Numbered from the stretch's first letter, positions 42,645 to 54,665 are shown. The stretch is DNA of 64,000 nt from Pararge aegeria (GCF_905163445.1 NC_053200.1:4960001-5024000); one strand, 5' to 3'. Numbers and translations are program-made. The notes: generated by a model not told the origin, from the letters alone.

Positions 42645-43142
42645 ATGAAGGGATGTCGCGAAAAATCCAGCCATAGAATCAAATCTAGCTGCTCAGGCTA
42701 TTTCAATATATTTAACAGTAATAAACAAGTTCCACACGGTGAACCAGGTATTATAACTGAGATAATGTCGGAAGATCAAATTTACAAACTGTCACTCAAC
42801 GAGAAAAGTAGAAGTTTAGAGGATGAAAGTTTAGCAGATTACTACTCCGATGATGACAGGAGACAGAAAGCGTTACAGGCCTAGAAAGAAAAGAAGAATT
42901 AGAAATATTGAGATTTATTTGTAACAGATCACCTCATCTGCTTCGGTCTTAGGGAAAATCATTATTATTCTAATGACGCTATAAAAACTATTTGCTCAGA
43001 TCGTTATGATTCAGTAAGGTTACCTTTGTTTGGTTATTTGGTTTCTTTATTTGAAACTCTTCTCGATGATCACAGAGATCGTTGTTACTTCTTGGTTATT
43101 GTATCTAATACGTATTGTATGAAGTTTTACAGACTAAGCTGA
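42645..43142 (+). pseudogene. Possible decayed coding sequence in shifting frames
   Basis: Frame 1 (42645-42884) has a charged, codon-like segment: IITEIMSEDQIYKLSLNEKS, then SLEDESLADYYSDDDRRQKA. At the stop, a second frame continues as LERKEELEILRFICNRSPH (42881-42952). A third frame stays open from 42912 to 43142 with RENHYYSNDAIKTICSDRYD and LFGYLVSLFETLLDDHRDR. Three consecutive charged frames suggest one ancestral reading frame broken by indels, or exons with small introns (TATTTAACAG at 42710 and ATTTGTAACAG at 42917 are acceptor-like). The family is not recognised. Confidence 0.35.
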
Positions 43143-43248
43143 CAAGCAGCATAAATCTAATGTGTAATCGAGGATTGAAATGATACCCAATTTATGGTGA
43201 CCCACACAACAATTTATATGATTAATTTCCCGTAGCGTAGGTTAAGGC

Positions 43249-44181
43249 TTGGTTCAGATGGTCTTGCGAATTCACGTGATGGCAGCGTGTGACTATAAAT
43301 CACAAACATTATGAGTTATTATTTTCTATCTTATCCAGATAAAAAAAATTTTTTTTTCAGTTCTAACCTTAACCTATTTTAGGAGATAAGATAGCAGAAT
43401 TTACAAACAAAAGAATCGCCTAATTATATAAGATATTCAAAAGCACATATCTGCACAATAGATGTATGTGCTTTTCACGTGAAATTACGATTTATTAGAG
43501 GTATCTACATTTTTATGTTAACGAATGAGGTTATTACTATGATCAGTAGATGATGAAAATTATGTATAAACGCTTCATAAGAAACTATGTCAGTAAAGAA
43601 CATTTTTCATTGTTTGAATTCATCACTAATGTTTATTGTAAAAGTAGCAGTTCTTTTATTGTATCGTATCGTTATTTTCGCTTCGTTATTTTATGTACGT
43701 ATAATTACATGTTTCAGGTGTTCTATGAAATGCTTTTTTAGTATTAATTACTTGCTAGAACATTATCTAAGTTAGCTAATATGAATGAATGGGTCCCTTA
43801 GATAAAGTGGCTGAACCTTTAATAATAAAACTCATCAAAGTCATCAAAGTCAAGAGCAATTGCTTTTAATGTTCGTAAACCCTCGTAAGCAAGTGACGGC
43901 GATCATGTAATCAAATGACAATATCGAATCTATGCGTCCGATAACCTCACCTAACCTTTGCGCATGTTTGGGCTTCTGAATATCTGATAGAAATAAAGCG
44001 ATTAGTTTGTTTGTAAAGCAATCTTATCTCTTGAAATAGTGAAGCAAGGTTGGAATGTATCTAAAGCAAGTATATTTATTTTTTTATCTGGACAAGATAG
44101 AAAATCATTTTATTTATAATGCTTGTGATGCGTGTTTATCTACGCGCCGCCATCACATCTATTAGCTCGATACCAGGCGAA
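43249..44181. mobile_element. Inverted-repeat-bounded element of unknown class
   Basis: About 90-100 bp at each end are imperfect reverse complements. Left: GTGATGGCAGCGTG, ATCACAAACATTATGAG, TATCTTATCCAGATAAAAA. Right: TTTTTTATCTGGACAAGATAG, AATGCTTGTGATGCG, CGCCGCCATCACATC. The interior of about 730 bp has no transposase. Target duplication not identified. The 73-codon frame at 44119 starts in the right arm. Confidence 0.55.
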
Positions 44182-44949
44182 CATAAAAATAAAAGAGAAA
44201 TATTTGGCTTAATGGTGTCGTTCGCCGCTGAGTTGATACGCGTGGGTGCATTAGATGGTTATAAACTATTTTCCTCGACGTATAGCTTAAGCGACTTGTA
44301 TGTTAGTTTATTTGTATATAATTTTATAAATTCCCATTAAATCACAAAATACTCTTTCGTTATTACCATCTTTAGACGATAAATTAAAGTCCCACTGCTG
44401 GGCACAGGCTTCCTTTTTTACTGTGAGCTACCACCATAACTTTTAGAACTTCATAAATAAGGATTTTACGTCTTAGCATCCTATTCATAGTACAACTTGT
44501 GGCACATTCACTTTAGCGGTATCATACGCAAAGTATAAAAAAAAATGAGAACTGCTTGGCTGGAATTGAACCCGGTCTTAAGTGACCGTACCTTACTGCA
44601 ACTAAATTGTCTTTGTCGTGAGAAATAGCTGAATACTACCACCAGATTGTACAAAAAAACCAAGACAAACACCTATAGCATATATATTGTGTAACGAATA
44701 CAGTAAAACAACGAAAATATTTTTAAAATACACCTATCTCTATATAATTGAAAATAATAATTGTCCCCAAACATCAACATAATTTAAAATTAATTATGGG
44801 GGTATATCCCGTACTTTTACGATGGTATTAAATAAATAATAGTATTAGCAGTCAGTAATTAATTTATGACTGCTAGTCCTACTGTTTATTAAATACCGCC
44901 ATGAAAGTCTTAAATAATTTTCCGACTAATCTAGTATCATATAACTAAC
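44182..44949. other. No gene seen; SINE-like scrap
   Basis: GCTGGAATTGAACCCGG at 44561-44577 resembles a minus-strand B box of a SINE head. The remainder is AT-rich. Confidence 0.35.
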
Positions 44950-45070
44950 GATCCCCCGCGACTTAGTCGGCGTATGAGTCAACCTTAAAATATTGATATA
45001 TGCTGACGGGAACTTCTTTAAGAACTTTTAAAGAGGAACAATTCCGTAATACATTGTTATGGCGTAACTT
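44950..45070 (-). mobile_element. Helitron-like remnant
   Basis: ACGATCCCCCGCGACTTAG followed by TCGGCGTATGAGTC matches the reverse complement of the Helitron 3' region. The other end is lost. Confidence 0.45.
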
Positions 45071-45077
45071 TAACCAT

Positions 45078-45345
45078 ACAGTCAAAGTCAAAGTCAAAGT
45101 CAAATATTTCTTTATTCAAATAGGCACATAGATGGCACTTTTGATGCGTTATTATATACAAAATGTGTACATAGCAGTGAGTAGTGATGGCGATAACTAC
45201 AATCGTAAACTTAAAACTAAAGCTACGAGGGTTCCAATCGCGCCCTGGTCTAAGAAGAAGCCCACAACAAACTTAGCCGGGTGTTCTTTTTGTTATCACC
45301 ATCTCACATTGTCATTAGAATACGCATCGTAAGCTGTCTAAAACA
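45078..45345 (-). mobile_element. LINE 3' end with (TTTGAC)n tail
   Basis: AGTCAAAGTCAAAGTCAAAG at the left is the tail on the minus strand and TTTATTCAAATAGGC the AATAAA signal. AGCTACGAGGGTTCCAATCG and CCTGGTCTAAGAAGAAGCCC identify the family. It carries one copy of the segment triplicated at 18681. Confidence 0.8.
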
Positions 45346-45656
45346 TACATTTTCCCGTTTTCGCTTGACACTAAACGGTATGAGCTAAGGCCCTGATCAC
45401 CAGCGGCCGTATCATATAACTATATAACGTGGTGTGTTGACGTGTAGCACAAAATCAGGCTATGCGAGGCATCCAAGAGCTCACCAGCGACGTTCTCAAA
45501 TGGAATCCGAAACAACAACCGCTGTGACCGAATACGTTTAGGATTGATGAAGCCTTCTTGATAAATGGGCTATACAACACACAAAGAATTTTCCAATTCG
45601 AACCAATAGTTCCTGTGATAAGCTCGTTCGACTGAACAAACTCTTCAGCTTTATAA
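45346..45656. other. No gene seen
   Basis: GC-neutral sequence. The 123-codon minus-strand frame (45455-45826) runs from here into the SINE at 45657 and shows no domain. Confidence 0.35.
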
Positions 45657-45910
45657 CGACGGCCGATTGGCGCAGTGGGCAGCGACCCTGATTTCTGAGT
45701 CCAAGGCCGTGGGATCGATTCCCACAACTGAATATGTTTGTGTGATGTACATGAATGTTTTTCAGTGTCTGGGTGTTTATTTGTATTTTTTAAGTATTTA
45801 TGTGTACTATTCATAAAAATATTCATCAGTTATCTTAACCCATAACACAAGCTACGCTTACTTTGGGACTAGATGGCGGTGTGTGTATTGTCGTAGTATA
45901 TTTTATAATA
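45657..45910 (+). mobile_element. SINE family A, full length
   Basis: GGCCGATTGGCGCAGTGGGC (A box), CGTGGGATCGATTCCCAC (B box), CAGTGTCTGGGTGTTTATTT, and tail ACACAAGCTACGCTTACTTT to GTCGTAGTATATTTTATA. No clear target duplication. Confidence 0.9.
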
Positions 45911-46164
45911 TTAGTATGGATTTCGAAAGCGCGATCCAGCGATGTTTGCATAAACGAGACAAGACTGATTGATTTATATTTTTATCTAATTCGAATTCAA
46001 CAACACGTTTCTCAGATATTTACGCAGTCTAAACATTTTGAATGACATCATGACTTAGCTTAGTTAACATAGTGTTGACGTTACCACTTATTTTGTTTAT
46101 CCTTCACTTTGCTGCATTTAAAAGCCTGGTCGTTCAGGCTTTTAATCTAATCGGCTTCAATTTC
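45911..46164. other. No gene seen
   Basis: No recognised feature. Confidence 0.35.
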
Positions 46165-46415
46165 GGATTGTTTCGAACTCCCGGCACGCACTAGTTTTTC
46201 ATAACGAAATATTATAACTTGCTTTAACGGCGACGGAAAACATCGCGAGGAAACCTGCTTGCCTGACAGCTCTCCAGCCTTTTGAGACAGACTCAAAGGC
46301 GTGCGAAGTCCACCAATTCGCACTAGGCCTTAACATTCGCAGCGTAGTTGACTGCGGCCTTAGCCCTTCTCTTTTTCGGAGGAGACCAGTTCCCAGTAGT
46401 GGATGGTGCATTTTA
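46165..46415 (+). mobile_element. SINE family B, diverged
   Basis: Head end CGAACTCCCGGCACGCAC, body GGAAACCTGCTTGCCTGACAG, CACTAGGCCTTAAC and CGGAGGAGACCAGTTCCCAG. A short extra block (GACAGACTCAAAGG) duplicates part of the usual CTCAAAGG region. Confidence 0.75.
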
Positions 46416-46982
46416 GAATACATCACAGTTAGCTAACTTAAATACTACTTTTGATAAACAGCTTATGAAGATCATATTCAAGGATTGTAAAACATTAAAA
46501 GTAATTAATAAATAATCATAAGTAATTATTTCAAACAAATAAGTCCCCAGCTGAGCTTAAAACAAAAAGCGTTAACTTTTAGTTTCTCTGATAGCGTTAT
46601 TCTATTTAAAGTATTATTAAAAATAATTTATTATAACTTATTTGCTTCTTGCGCAGTCGAGTTTCTATTTTAATTAACTATAAAATTTATAATTGCTAGC
46701 CGCACTCTTATTCTTATAATTCTAATTATGAATTCAATAAAAACATTAACAGCGAAATATTTAATTTACGCACCTTTCTGATCTAAACATAAATAATGCT
46801 CAAATTATTTGATCACCATTAAAATACAATGCGGCCATTCAATAGAGATTTCAATTATTTTTTTCCCTACTCTTAATAATGCAAAGAGCGATGTTTGGGT
46901 TTGATAGGCTAGATCCTAGAGCAAAGACTGTACTAAACGATAGACTGCTGACTTTAACACCAATTTATTCATAATTAATTTA
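46416..46982. other. AT-rich DNA, no gene seen
   Basis: No recognised feature. Confidence 0.4.
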
Positions 46983-47178
46983 CTAGCTGGCGTTCTTCTT
47001 CCGCATTTATTATGATTTTTTAACAAATGCCGTGGGAACCGTCTCATTTCGTGAGATAAAAAGTAGTCTCGATCCTTCGAACTAACTGTTTGCCAAAAAC
47101 CATGTTAATTGGTTGCTTAGTTAGGGTGTGAAGGAAGGACAAACAAACACACTTTCGCTTTTTTAATATTAGTAAGGA
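46983..47178 (-). mobile_element. Non-autonomous Helitron, both ends intact
   Basis: On the minus strand it begins TCCTTACTAATATTAAAAAA and ends GAACGCCAGCTAG, flanked by A and T. Internal GGGAACCGTCTC, GATAAAAAGTAG and GTGAAGGAAGGACAAACAAA match the Helitron group. 196 bp, no frame. Confidence 0.85.
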
Positions 47179-47934
47179 TTTTTAATCTAAAAATCTTACT
47201 AGGTACTACTAGGTGTCTTTGAGTTATTAGTGAGTTAGTTTTATTCTAGGCAAAAATATTTGTTAAGTAACAGTTAGCTTATGCAAAAGTAAAGACTTCA
47301 CCTGATTCAAAATGACGAACGAACAGCAGTAATGACACATTGATTATTGTTTGAATCATTGAAAATAATATTAAAACAACTAACGAGAAAAGGTTATCAT
47401 TATATTTTGGAGGTAATAAAAGACTCATGTTATTAAACACTTCCCCTACAACTAGGTTAAACCTACAATACATATATTTATGTGACAACTACATTCACTA
47501 ATAATATCGAATAACATTTTATTTAAATTCACTAATATATTGTGTTGTACAATAATTCTCGTACAGAATTATACCTTTTATTATAAATAATATTTTGTTT
47601 GTATGTTACTTACCTTTACAAGTTCTATCATTAAAAATCATATTTCGAATAAAGCTTTGTATTCTATTTTCAATTCCAACGATGCGAAACGAATGGCAAG
47701 AAAATACAAGCATTGTATCAAAGGAAAGATCTGAGGTAGGTATTTTCAAATAAGATCGGAAAGGTTACAAGGGTTCTGAATTTTTACCGAGTTCACAAAA
47801 TGCGATGCGGATAGGGACGGGAAATATTGCAATGTATCATGAATATCAAATTAGGTTGTTATGACTTTGGGAATGTATTTTGCCTTGTTGAGTAGTACTT
47901 ACCTTTGCCAGCTTTTATAAAGAAGTAGACTATA
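47179..47934. other. AT-rich DNA, no gene seen
   Basis: A 69-codon minus-strand frame at 47279 is hydrophobic but unassigned. Confidence 0.35.
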
Positions 47935-48280
47935 TCATATCAACCCATTATAGGTCCATTACAGAGGTGGCGTGCCGTGTAGTGCACGCCTCTCTGGAGG
48001 ATTTGGCAGCGATCAGGCCATTGACGATGGGACCCAACATGCATTGGGGGGTCAAAACCTTGGCGAGAGTGCGGTGAATACGCAAGTGAATCTCGTGCGC
48101 TCACTTATACTCGTAGGTCTATCGAGGGACACACAGAGTTTTAAGTGGGAGCAAGTCCCACATAACTACTCCGTTTCCCCCCAACGGAGTGGTATGCGTC
48201 AAGGATTTTCTCCGTATAAAAAAATGAAAGGCCCATTACAGAACACGGGTCTGGCTGGCCCAGTTGGTGTACTCTAACCC
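47935..48280 (-). mobile_element. SINE family B fragment hosting an insertion
   Basis: ATATCAACCCATTATAGGTCC at the left and GGCCCATTACAGAACACGGG at the right are overlapping pieces of the family B 3' end, separated by the insert at 47966-48229. To the right the SINE is internally deleted (CACGGGTCTGGCTGGCCCAG). Confidence 0.7.
47966..48229 (+). mobile_element. Unnamed hairpin-rich insertion with target duplication
   Basis: 264 bp flanked by 13-bp direct repeats (47953-47965 and 48230-48242, one mismatch) that derive from the host SINE, and ending in TATAAAAAAATGAAA. It contains three clean hairpins: GGCGTGC/GCACGCC near 47969-47990, GTGGGA-GCAAG-TCCCAC near 48147, and ACTCCGTT/AACGGAGT near 48167-48190. 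A-rich end plus target duplication indicate retroposition of a structured RNA or a SINE. Parent RNA not recognised; no tRNA-type B box. Confidence 0.65.
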
Positions 48281-48299
48281 CTTATTAATAAACTTGATT

Positions 48300-48712
48300 T
48301 AACGTTGAACTAAAGAAGGCTCAGAGTCACTCAGCGGGCGATGGAAAGTGCTATGTTAGGAGTATCTCTACGTGATCAAATCAGGAATGAGGAGATCCGT
48401 AGAAGAACTAGCGTTACCGACATAGTTCAACGAGTCGTGAAACTGAAGTGGCAAGTGTCTGGACACATAGCGCGGAGAACCGATGGACGCTGGAGTTCCA
48501 TGGTGTTGGAGAGGCAACCCCGCACCGGAAAGCGCAGTGTTGGTCGACGCACACACACAGGTGAACAGACGACATCAAACGAGTCGCGGGGAGCCGCTGG
48601 TGACAAGCAGCCCAGAATCGCAGAGTTTGGAACGTCTTACAAAAGAACGATGTCCAGCTGTGGACGTCAATCGGTTGGTGTGATGATTATGATGATGATG
48701 ACGAAGTTGTAA
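48300..48712 (+). pseudogene. RTE-like LINE C-terminus, frameshifted
   Basis: In frame, RVTQRAMESAMLGVSLRDQI, then GHIARRTDGRWSSMVLERQP and GKRSVGRR are the hallmark end of lepidopteran endonuclease-reverse transcriptases. A frameshift near 48560 moves the rest to another frame (DDIKRVAGSRW, stop, QAAQNRRVWNVLQK, LWTSIG). The 3' end carries ATGATTATGATGATGATG. 5'-truncated, inactive. Same family as 30859. Confidence 0.85.
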
Positions 48713-48949
48713 TAATTACTGCCATTTGAAAGACCCTATCAGTTGAAGTGTGAAAAAACACTGAATACTAATAAAATAATTATTAATTATAACTACTCGG
48801 GCGATTTGTTTATAAGAGGGTTATTGCTAGAGTTTTTTCTTTATTGAACTGCGGTCATATAATGGCTTATTTTATGCACTTGTTTTACCTCCCTTATTTT
48901 ATAATTTGCCGTGCATAATGAACGATGAAACGTCAACTACGTGGCATTG

Positions 48950-49165
48950 TTCTCCTCTTCGAATAAGGGGTTTAGCGTTTAGGCCATAGTCCATCACGCT
49001 GGCCAATGCAGATGAGTTGACTTCACAGTTCACACCAATTTGAGAACATAATAGAGAATTCTCAGGCATGCAGGTTTCCTCACCACGTTTTTCTTTACAG
49101 ACACGAGATATTATATTTTCTTGAATTAAAAACGCTTATAACTCCGAAAGTTAAAGGTGCGTGCA
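48950..49165 (-). mobile_element. SINE family B, head partly missing
   Basis: GGCCATAGTCCATCACGCTGG, AGAATTCTCAGGCATGCAGG, TTTCCTCACCACG and CTTATAACTCCGAAAGTTAA in the expected order. Confidence 0.8.
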
Positions 49166-49837
49166 ACGATAAAAAAATACGTGAACAAAACTTTTATAAG
49201 GGTTTTTATGAGTGTTTAACAGTTTATTCATTAAGTAATTACATTTAAAAAAATCATTGAACTAAAAAGAAGGGAATTTTTATTCTTACATTACCTACGT
49301 GGTGAAAGGTGAGACGTGTACCCATTAAAGAGTATATTCACCACAACTACTTACATCTAGTACACACGACGAACACGAGTTGAGCGGCCCGCAACTCGCG
49401 AGGGGAGACTAGGGCAACATAAATATACAGCAGGTGACACTTCATAATTACATGTGATTATTTTTTACTGTAGTGCGGGTTATAAAAGCTTTTTTTTTCA
49501 CTTTTTAAATGACTTGAAACAATATACCGTTAATGACTTTCATTAAACATTCCTGTATTCATTTTTATGGATTTAAATTATTCTTGAAATGGATTTGTCC
49601 TTACCTTGTGAGAACAACAAAATCTAGTATATATCAGTACCTAAGTAAGATTCAAATATGGTAGTCTCTAGGCGCCATGTTTGGCGAAGGAAAAGGCTTT
49701 TTTGGTTGTATGTGCTCGAGTGGGGTCATTGAGTAGGTCTTTTGAATTAATAAATTACCTTTTAGATTATGAATATATATTTTTTCGTTGTTGTACCTAT
49801 CGTTTGTTTTTTGAGGAAGATTTTCTTTCACTTTTTA
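49166..49837. other. No gene seen
   Basis: A small GC-rich patch at 49370-49430 has the hairpin CGAGTTG/CAACTCG. The 79-codon frame at 49681-49920 runs into repeat Z and is not credible as a gene. Confidence 0.4.
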
Positions 49838-50165
49838 GGATTCGGTACCCGGAGGGTGCCAACATGACCGTATCACTACGCCTCCGCTGTGTGTCCGTCC
49901 GCCCGCCCGTCTTTCTATAAGCGGATGCTATATCTGATAAAGCGTAATAGGTAGAGGGTCGATTTTTTTTTCAGAATGTGAATTTCTATAAGTTACGTAT
50001 AAAAACAATTTTAAAATGTTTGAAACTTTATTAAATGGGGCTTCCTATAGAAGAAACGTGTTTTTTGTGTTTATTGCTCGATCTCAATAATTTATATACC
50101 AATACCATATGCTCTTTTCCAATGCACCCTGGTACGGAACCCTTTGCATCTTACAGTCTTAATTT
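49838..50165 (+). mobile_element. Repeat family Z, near-complete copy
   Basis: Starts GATTCGGTACCCGGAGGGTG, then CTACGCCTCCGCTGTGTGTC, CGTCCGCCCGCC; later AATGGGGCTTCCTATAG and CCCTGGTACGGAACCCTTTG. This order is that of a widespread lepidopteran repeat ending in a GGCC-type motif, which is lost here. Fragments of the same family are at 20529 and 28590. Confidence 0.7.
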
Positions 50166-53100
50166 AAAACGTGTGAAACCACAAGACGCGCTTGCAAATA
50201 AATAGATCACTCTCAGTATGTATTATAATCTTCAAAAACTAACGCGTGCAGAACCGTACATGCGTTAAAAGTGAAACTTCATTAATAATATAAATCGTAA
50301 ACTACCTGTAATATTTTATCATCGCTAAAGATATATTAACACATCGCGTGGTGATTTATCTATTCATATAATAAGCGTCTGACGCGAACACGGTACATCT
50401 ATAACGCAATTTTACTGATACTATTTTCTGCTCTTGCTTTGTATTATATAATGTAAAAACTATAATTTTGGAAATGCATTCCCATAGCATCGGAGTTTTA
50501 AGTACAAAGTGCGCTCAGGTGCCCCACTAAAAATATATAGCTCTCTTTTCCCTTCTTTCTTTATTATAACTTTCTTCTCTTTCATGTAATGAAATCTCTC
50601 TCATGAATACCCGTGACGTGTATTTCAAATTTCACCCGAAAAAAATTCAATAAGCCGCCGCGTAAAAGGTTAAAACTGTCTTATCGTGTCTTGTATCTAT
50701 TGACATAAAAGTATTTGCTATTATCATATCGTTAGTTACGCTTAACCGAACGCACATTATCGCAACTATGGAAGCATTTTCAAGTAAATAATAACTGTGG
50801 GTTTGAAAGGTGTATGAGAGTTAAGTAAAGCCCGAGGGTCGCAGAACGCCAGGCTGTATTGTATTGTTAAAATTGTTTGGAGCGTTAATAATTCGTCACA
50901 CGCTTCACTCGACACTATTATAACAGTTTACAATTGCTTCAGAGGCACTATGTTACATTCTGTAATTAAGAAATAAGTGTAAGAAACATTTCAATGGCAG
51001 GTATTTATAATTCAACAAATAATCTACTCTTAGGTAACACTTGTTCATACTGAAAACTAGAGTAAAAGTTGATTTTAGAAATGTGAAAAGCTATAAAATA
51101 TTACAGTTGTAAAAAATCACCCTAGTAGTTTGGAACAGTTTCTGTTAGTAATGGTAACAAAAAAACCGAAAAAATACACACATTATTCTGTTTACATATT
51201 TAGTTTTAGCGGTTGGCCGTAACCCGAAAAGAGCCCTGGAGCCTTAGTATCGAAGAAGTTATATCAGATAACCTTTACAAACACAGATAACATTTGAAGA
51301 AACCAAATTTATCGAAAGGTTTAAATATTTATATCGCTACTAAAAATATAATAAAATGTGTTTGTAGTTTAATTTCGAGGCTTTTTATCACCTGAGGACC
51401 AGTTCTCAAGAATATTAAATCTAAAGTAACCGTGATTAGGGATTAAGTTGTTAAGCAATGTCAGAATTAAATACTCAACACAATTTCGAAATACATCCAA
51501 TCATCAATCCCAAATAATAAATACATATTAGAAAATAGCAGACGACAACAAACCCCATTTAGAATCTAAGAATCGAAAATAGAAGTAGTGAAATAAATTT
51601 TTATATCAGCGTTAATTGACGTTGTTATTAATTACCGCTAAACATATTCAAGTAAGATGTAAGCTTGTTCATATTATCTTGACTTGTTGATTTTGTCGTT
51701 TGAGTCGATTATCCCAAGCGTTTTGGCTCGTTTCACGTATCTATCGCATTTATCATGCGATCTTGGTATTTTATCGAAAGTGAATCTTGATTCATAAATA
51801 GCGATAAACAGTTCATTACCTCAATAAAATGCAAACCAGTTTACAATACAAGCTTTTAAATGTATTATAAAATATTATGGAATAAGAGAAGCTCACAAAA
51901 AATTGAAATAAGCAAAGTTAAAAACACTATTATGAAGGTGAGATAAAGAGAACAAAGGTGCATCGAATAAAAGGCGGCCACTAATTTCTCAGACTCGACA
52001 GCATAATGTTGTTTATAATATTAAGTAAAGCCCCGACTTTAACGTGTAAATTTATGCAACAATCTCATCGAAGCAGCCGTGGGATCAGGGTGTCAGCGAT
52101 AACGTGAAATTGACACCGCGCCATCAATCACTTTAGAGCGAGTGGGCCGATCGAGTGTATAGTGTCGTGTTGCAGTTGTGGTTATCGGCTACAAATTGCT
52201 GTCGCCCTGGTGATTAACCGAGAAACACATTGCCTAAAACGCTTAAATATCTATTTTATGACAACCCAGTTCTGCTAATAGGTACACTATGCGGATCCCA
52301 CTATTTCTAGTTGACGTTCATTTCTCTCGTCGTAATAATAATTGTGAAGATCAATCTATTTCATAAGAACGCAGTTCCTTAACTATATTCAATTTCTTTT
52401 GTTGCATCTAGCGGTACGAAGCGTCTTTAGTTTAAGTTTAAACTAAATTTAGTAGAAAACTGTCTCCTTAGTCTTGTATTTAGTATGTTAGACTACGTAT
52501 TATAAGGATTTGGATTAAAGTTTTTCTGTTATGAAATTACCAGTTAGTAAATTGGTGTTGTCCATCCACATGAAGCCGATGTTTTCCCGGTTAAAGCCCG
52601 AAAGCCTAGAGTTTTAAATCCCTCTCATGTGCCATATTAGACATGACTGTTCCTGTGTCCAGTAGGACTAAGATAATTATGCCGATTATTTTCCCGTCCT
52701 CTTTGGATAGGACTAGAAAATGGGTAGACAATGATGAGAGATAAATTATAGACAAACGCATAACATATAAATCTAAACGCACAGAAACATGTTGCGTTAC
52801 AAAACTTATGCAACGTGAACTTACTCAAGATTAAGGATGTTTCTTATTTTCCACAACCCACTTACAAGTCCCAACATTATCACAGTCGACAGGTTAGATT
52901 TAGAAAGCGATGTAACGTTACAATGCATTCATAACATTACAACCGACGTCACATTAATACAATAGAATAGCAAACGGTAAATCTGAATGCACGAGGAAAT
53001 TGTACTTTGCGATTTATGACTTACGTCTTTATGAGTCAACTTAAAATTGTCTATGCGAAGTAGTACTGTCGGTTTACAGTTTTTTTTCTGAGTAAGTATA

Positions 53101-53961
53101 TGAATGACTAAACTATGCTATTAAATGTAGGATTATGTTTTATTCCTTCCTGTATCATGAGTATACTGAGATTCCGTACCTTGAAAGAAAGCGAATAAAT
53201 AACTTAATCAATCTCCTAAAATAGCATTGCAATGTTCGTATTTTATTACAAACAAAACAAATTAAAAAAAAGTTACTCTTCCTTCCTTTCCATTTTGTAG
53301 TGTACATTTCTTGCCGCTTTCTTCTTAGTAGAATCTGCATTCCAAACCGATAGTAGACTTACCACAAACAGACACTTTACACTTCAAGATATCCTGGAGT
53401 ACTTGAAATATAAAGAGTTTGAGAGTAGTATTAGTGTTTTATCACGTTATGCTTTATTTCGATTTATTTCTTTTCCAGTTCACACAAACACAGAGTAATG
53501 CCATTTTATGACTCTCGTTCTAGAGTAATGCTTTAGTTTTGTTATTTAGACAGCCTTCCTATAACTCATAACAAAGAGCCGACCGCAGAGATCGTAACAA
53601 AAGAATATAAGAAATATTTCCCCTACAATGCGAATAGGATCGAGAGTACGGATATATCTAGGGTTGTCTTCCATCCCCATTCACCGAAAACATTATTATA
53701 ACACTTTTTAGTATACTCTCCTTAAATCATTACTATTGCTGTTGTGTTTCTGACTATATTCTGTTGGAAGTTTCATAAATTACATTTTATTGTTAGTGTT
53801 TAATGTTTCTTCATAAGTTTTAAGATTTTAGAGTAATGCATCTTTTTTTAATAATAATTCTATAAGTTCTGATATTATAAATGTACGGTTCGGATTGCTG
53901 CGTATGTACTTCAATACCACCTTGATTAAATATATTGCGACAGTAAACACATTTCTATTTA
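50166..53961. other. Long AT-rich stretch, no gene or repeat recognised
   Basis: Almost 3.8 kb without a credible frame. One GC-richer island at 52050-52230 (GCCCTGGTGATTAACCGAG at 52205; GGGTGTCAGCGATAACGTG at 52088) stands out and may be regulatory. Short frames at 52637 and 53155 have no domain. Confidence 0.45.
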
Positions 53962-54147
53962 GCCCAAAACTAAGATAAATGATAAATAATTCATGAATAA
54001 TATACACAAATAATTATAATATACAGTTATACAACCAGACAATGAAACATTCATGTTCATCACACAAACATTTTCCATTTGTGGTAATCGAACCCACAGC
54101 ATTAGACTCAGACAGCAGGGTCGACGAACACTGCGTCAATCGGCTGC
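53962..54147 (-). mobile_element. SINE family A, head half only
   Basis: Has the head (TGGTAATCGAACCCACAGC, CACTGCGTCAATCGGC) and the AT-rich body but stops before the conserved ACACAAGCTACG tail. A tail-less form also occurs at 58998. Confidence 0.8.
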
Positions 54148-54439
54148 TCTTATTGATTCTGTACGTGTGACCAATATTTAACTACACTTTTCGTTGCTGT
54201 AGCCTTACTATGTAGTTCTGGAGAAATTCCAGCCTCGAATAGCCTAATTATTGTTTCCAACTGCTGACGTTGCCTGATATGTTGTAGATTGTATACAATT
54301 TACACTTTCTTCAATCAAACAAACAATTTGTAGTTGTGATTGGCCTTTCCTTATCCTTGCTATCTAACTATGTGTATGTGAAGGGTAACCAAATTATTTT
54401 TTATTGATAATCATTATTAATAGTAGTTGTAGAGCATAG

Positions 54440-54665
54440 CTCGTGATATAGAGCTTTTGTAACCGGGGAAGCCATGCCTATTTTTGCCGATAAGCAGCAT
54501 TGTTAAAAAGCTGTGTTCCGGTCTGAAGGGGGAGATTGCTGGTGTAATTACAGGCACATGAGACTTAACACCTATGCCTTAAAATTGATGGACACAGGGC
54601 GGTATGTTGCAGGACGTGCTCCATGCAAGCCTTAAACAATGATGCTCTGTTTATGGGCAAGGCCT
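54440..54665 (+). mobile_element. LINE 3' UTR-like repeat
   Basis: TTGCCGATAAGCAGCATTG, AGCTGTGTTCCGGTCTGAAG, GTGTAATTACAGGCACATG and CTCTGTTTATGGGC match the order of a common lepidopteran non-LTR 3' region. No coding part is present. Confidence 0.6.

Noticed and set aside
45455..45826. 123-codon minus-strand frame
   Set aside because: Nearly half of it is the antisense of SINE family A; no recognised domain.
49681..49920. 79-codon frame
   Set aside because: The last third is repeat family Z; the rest is low-complexity.
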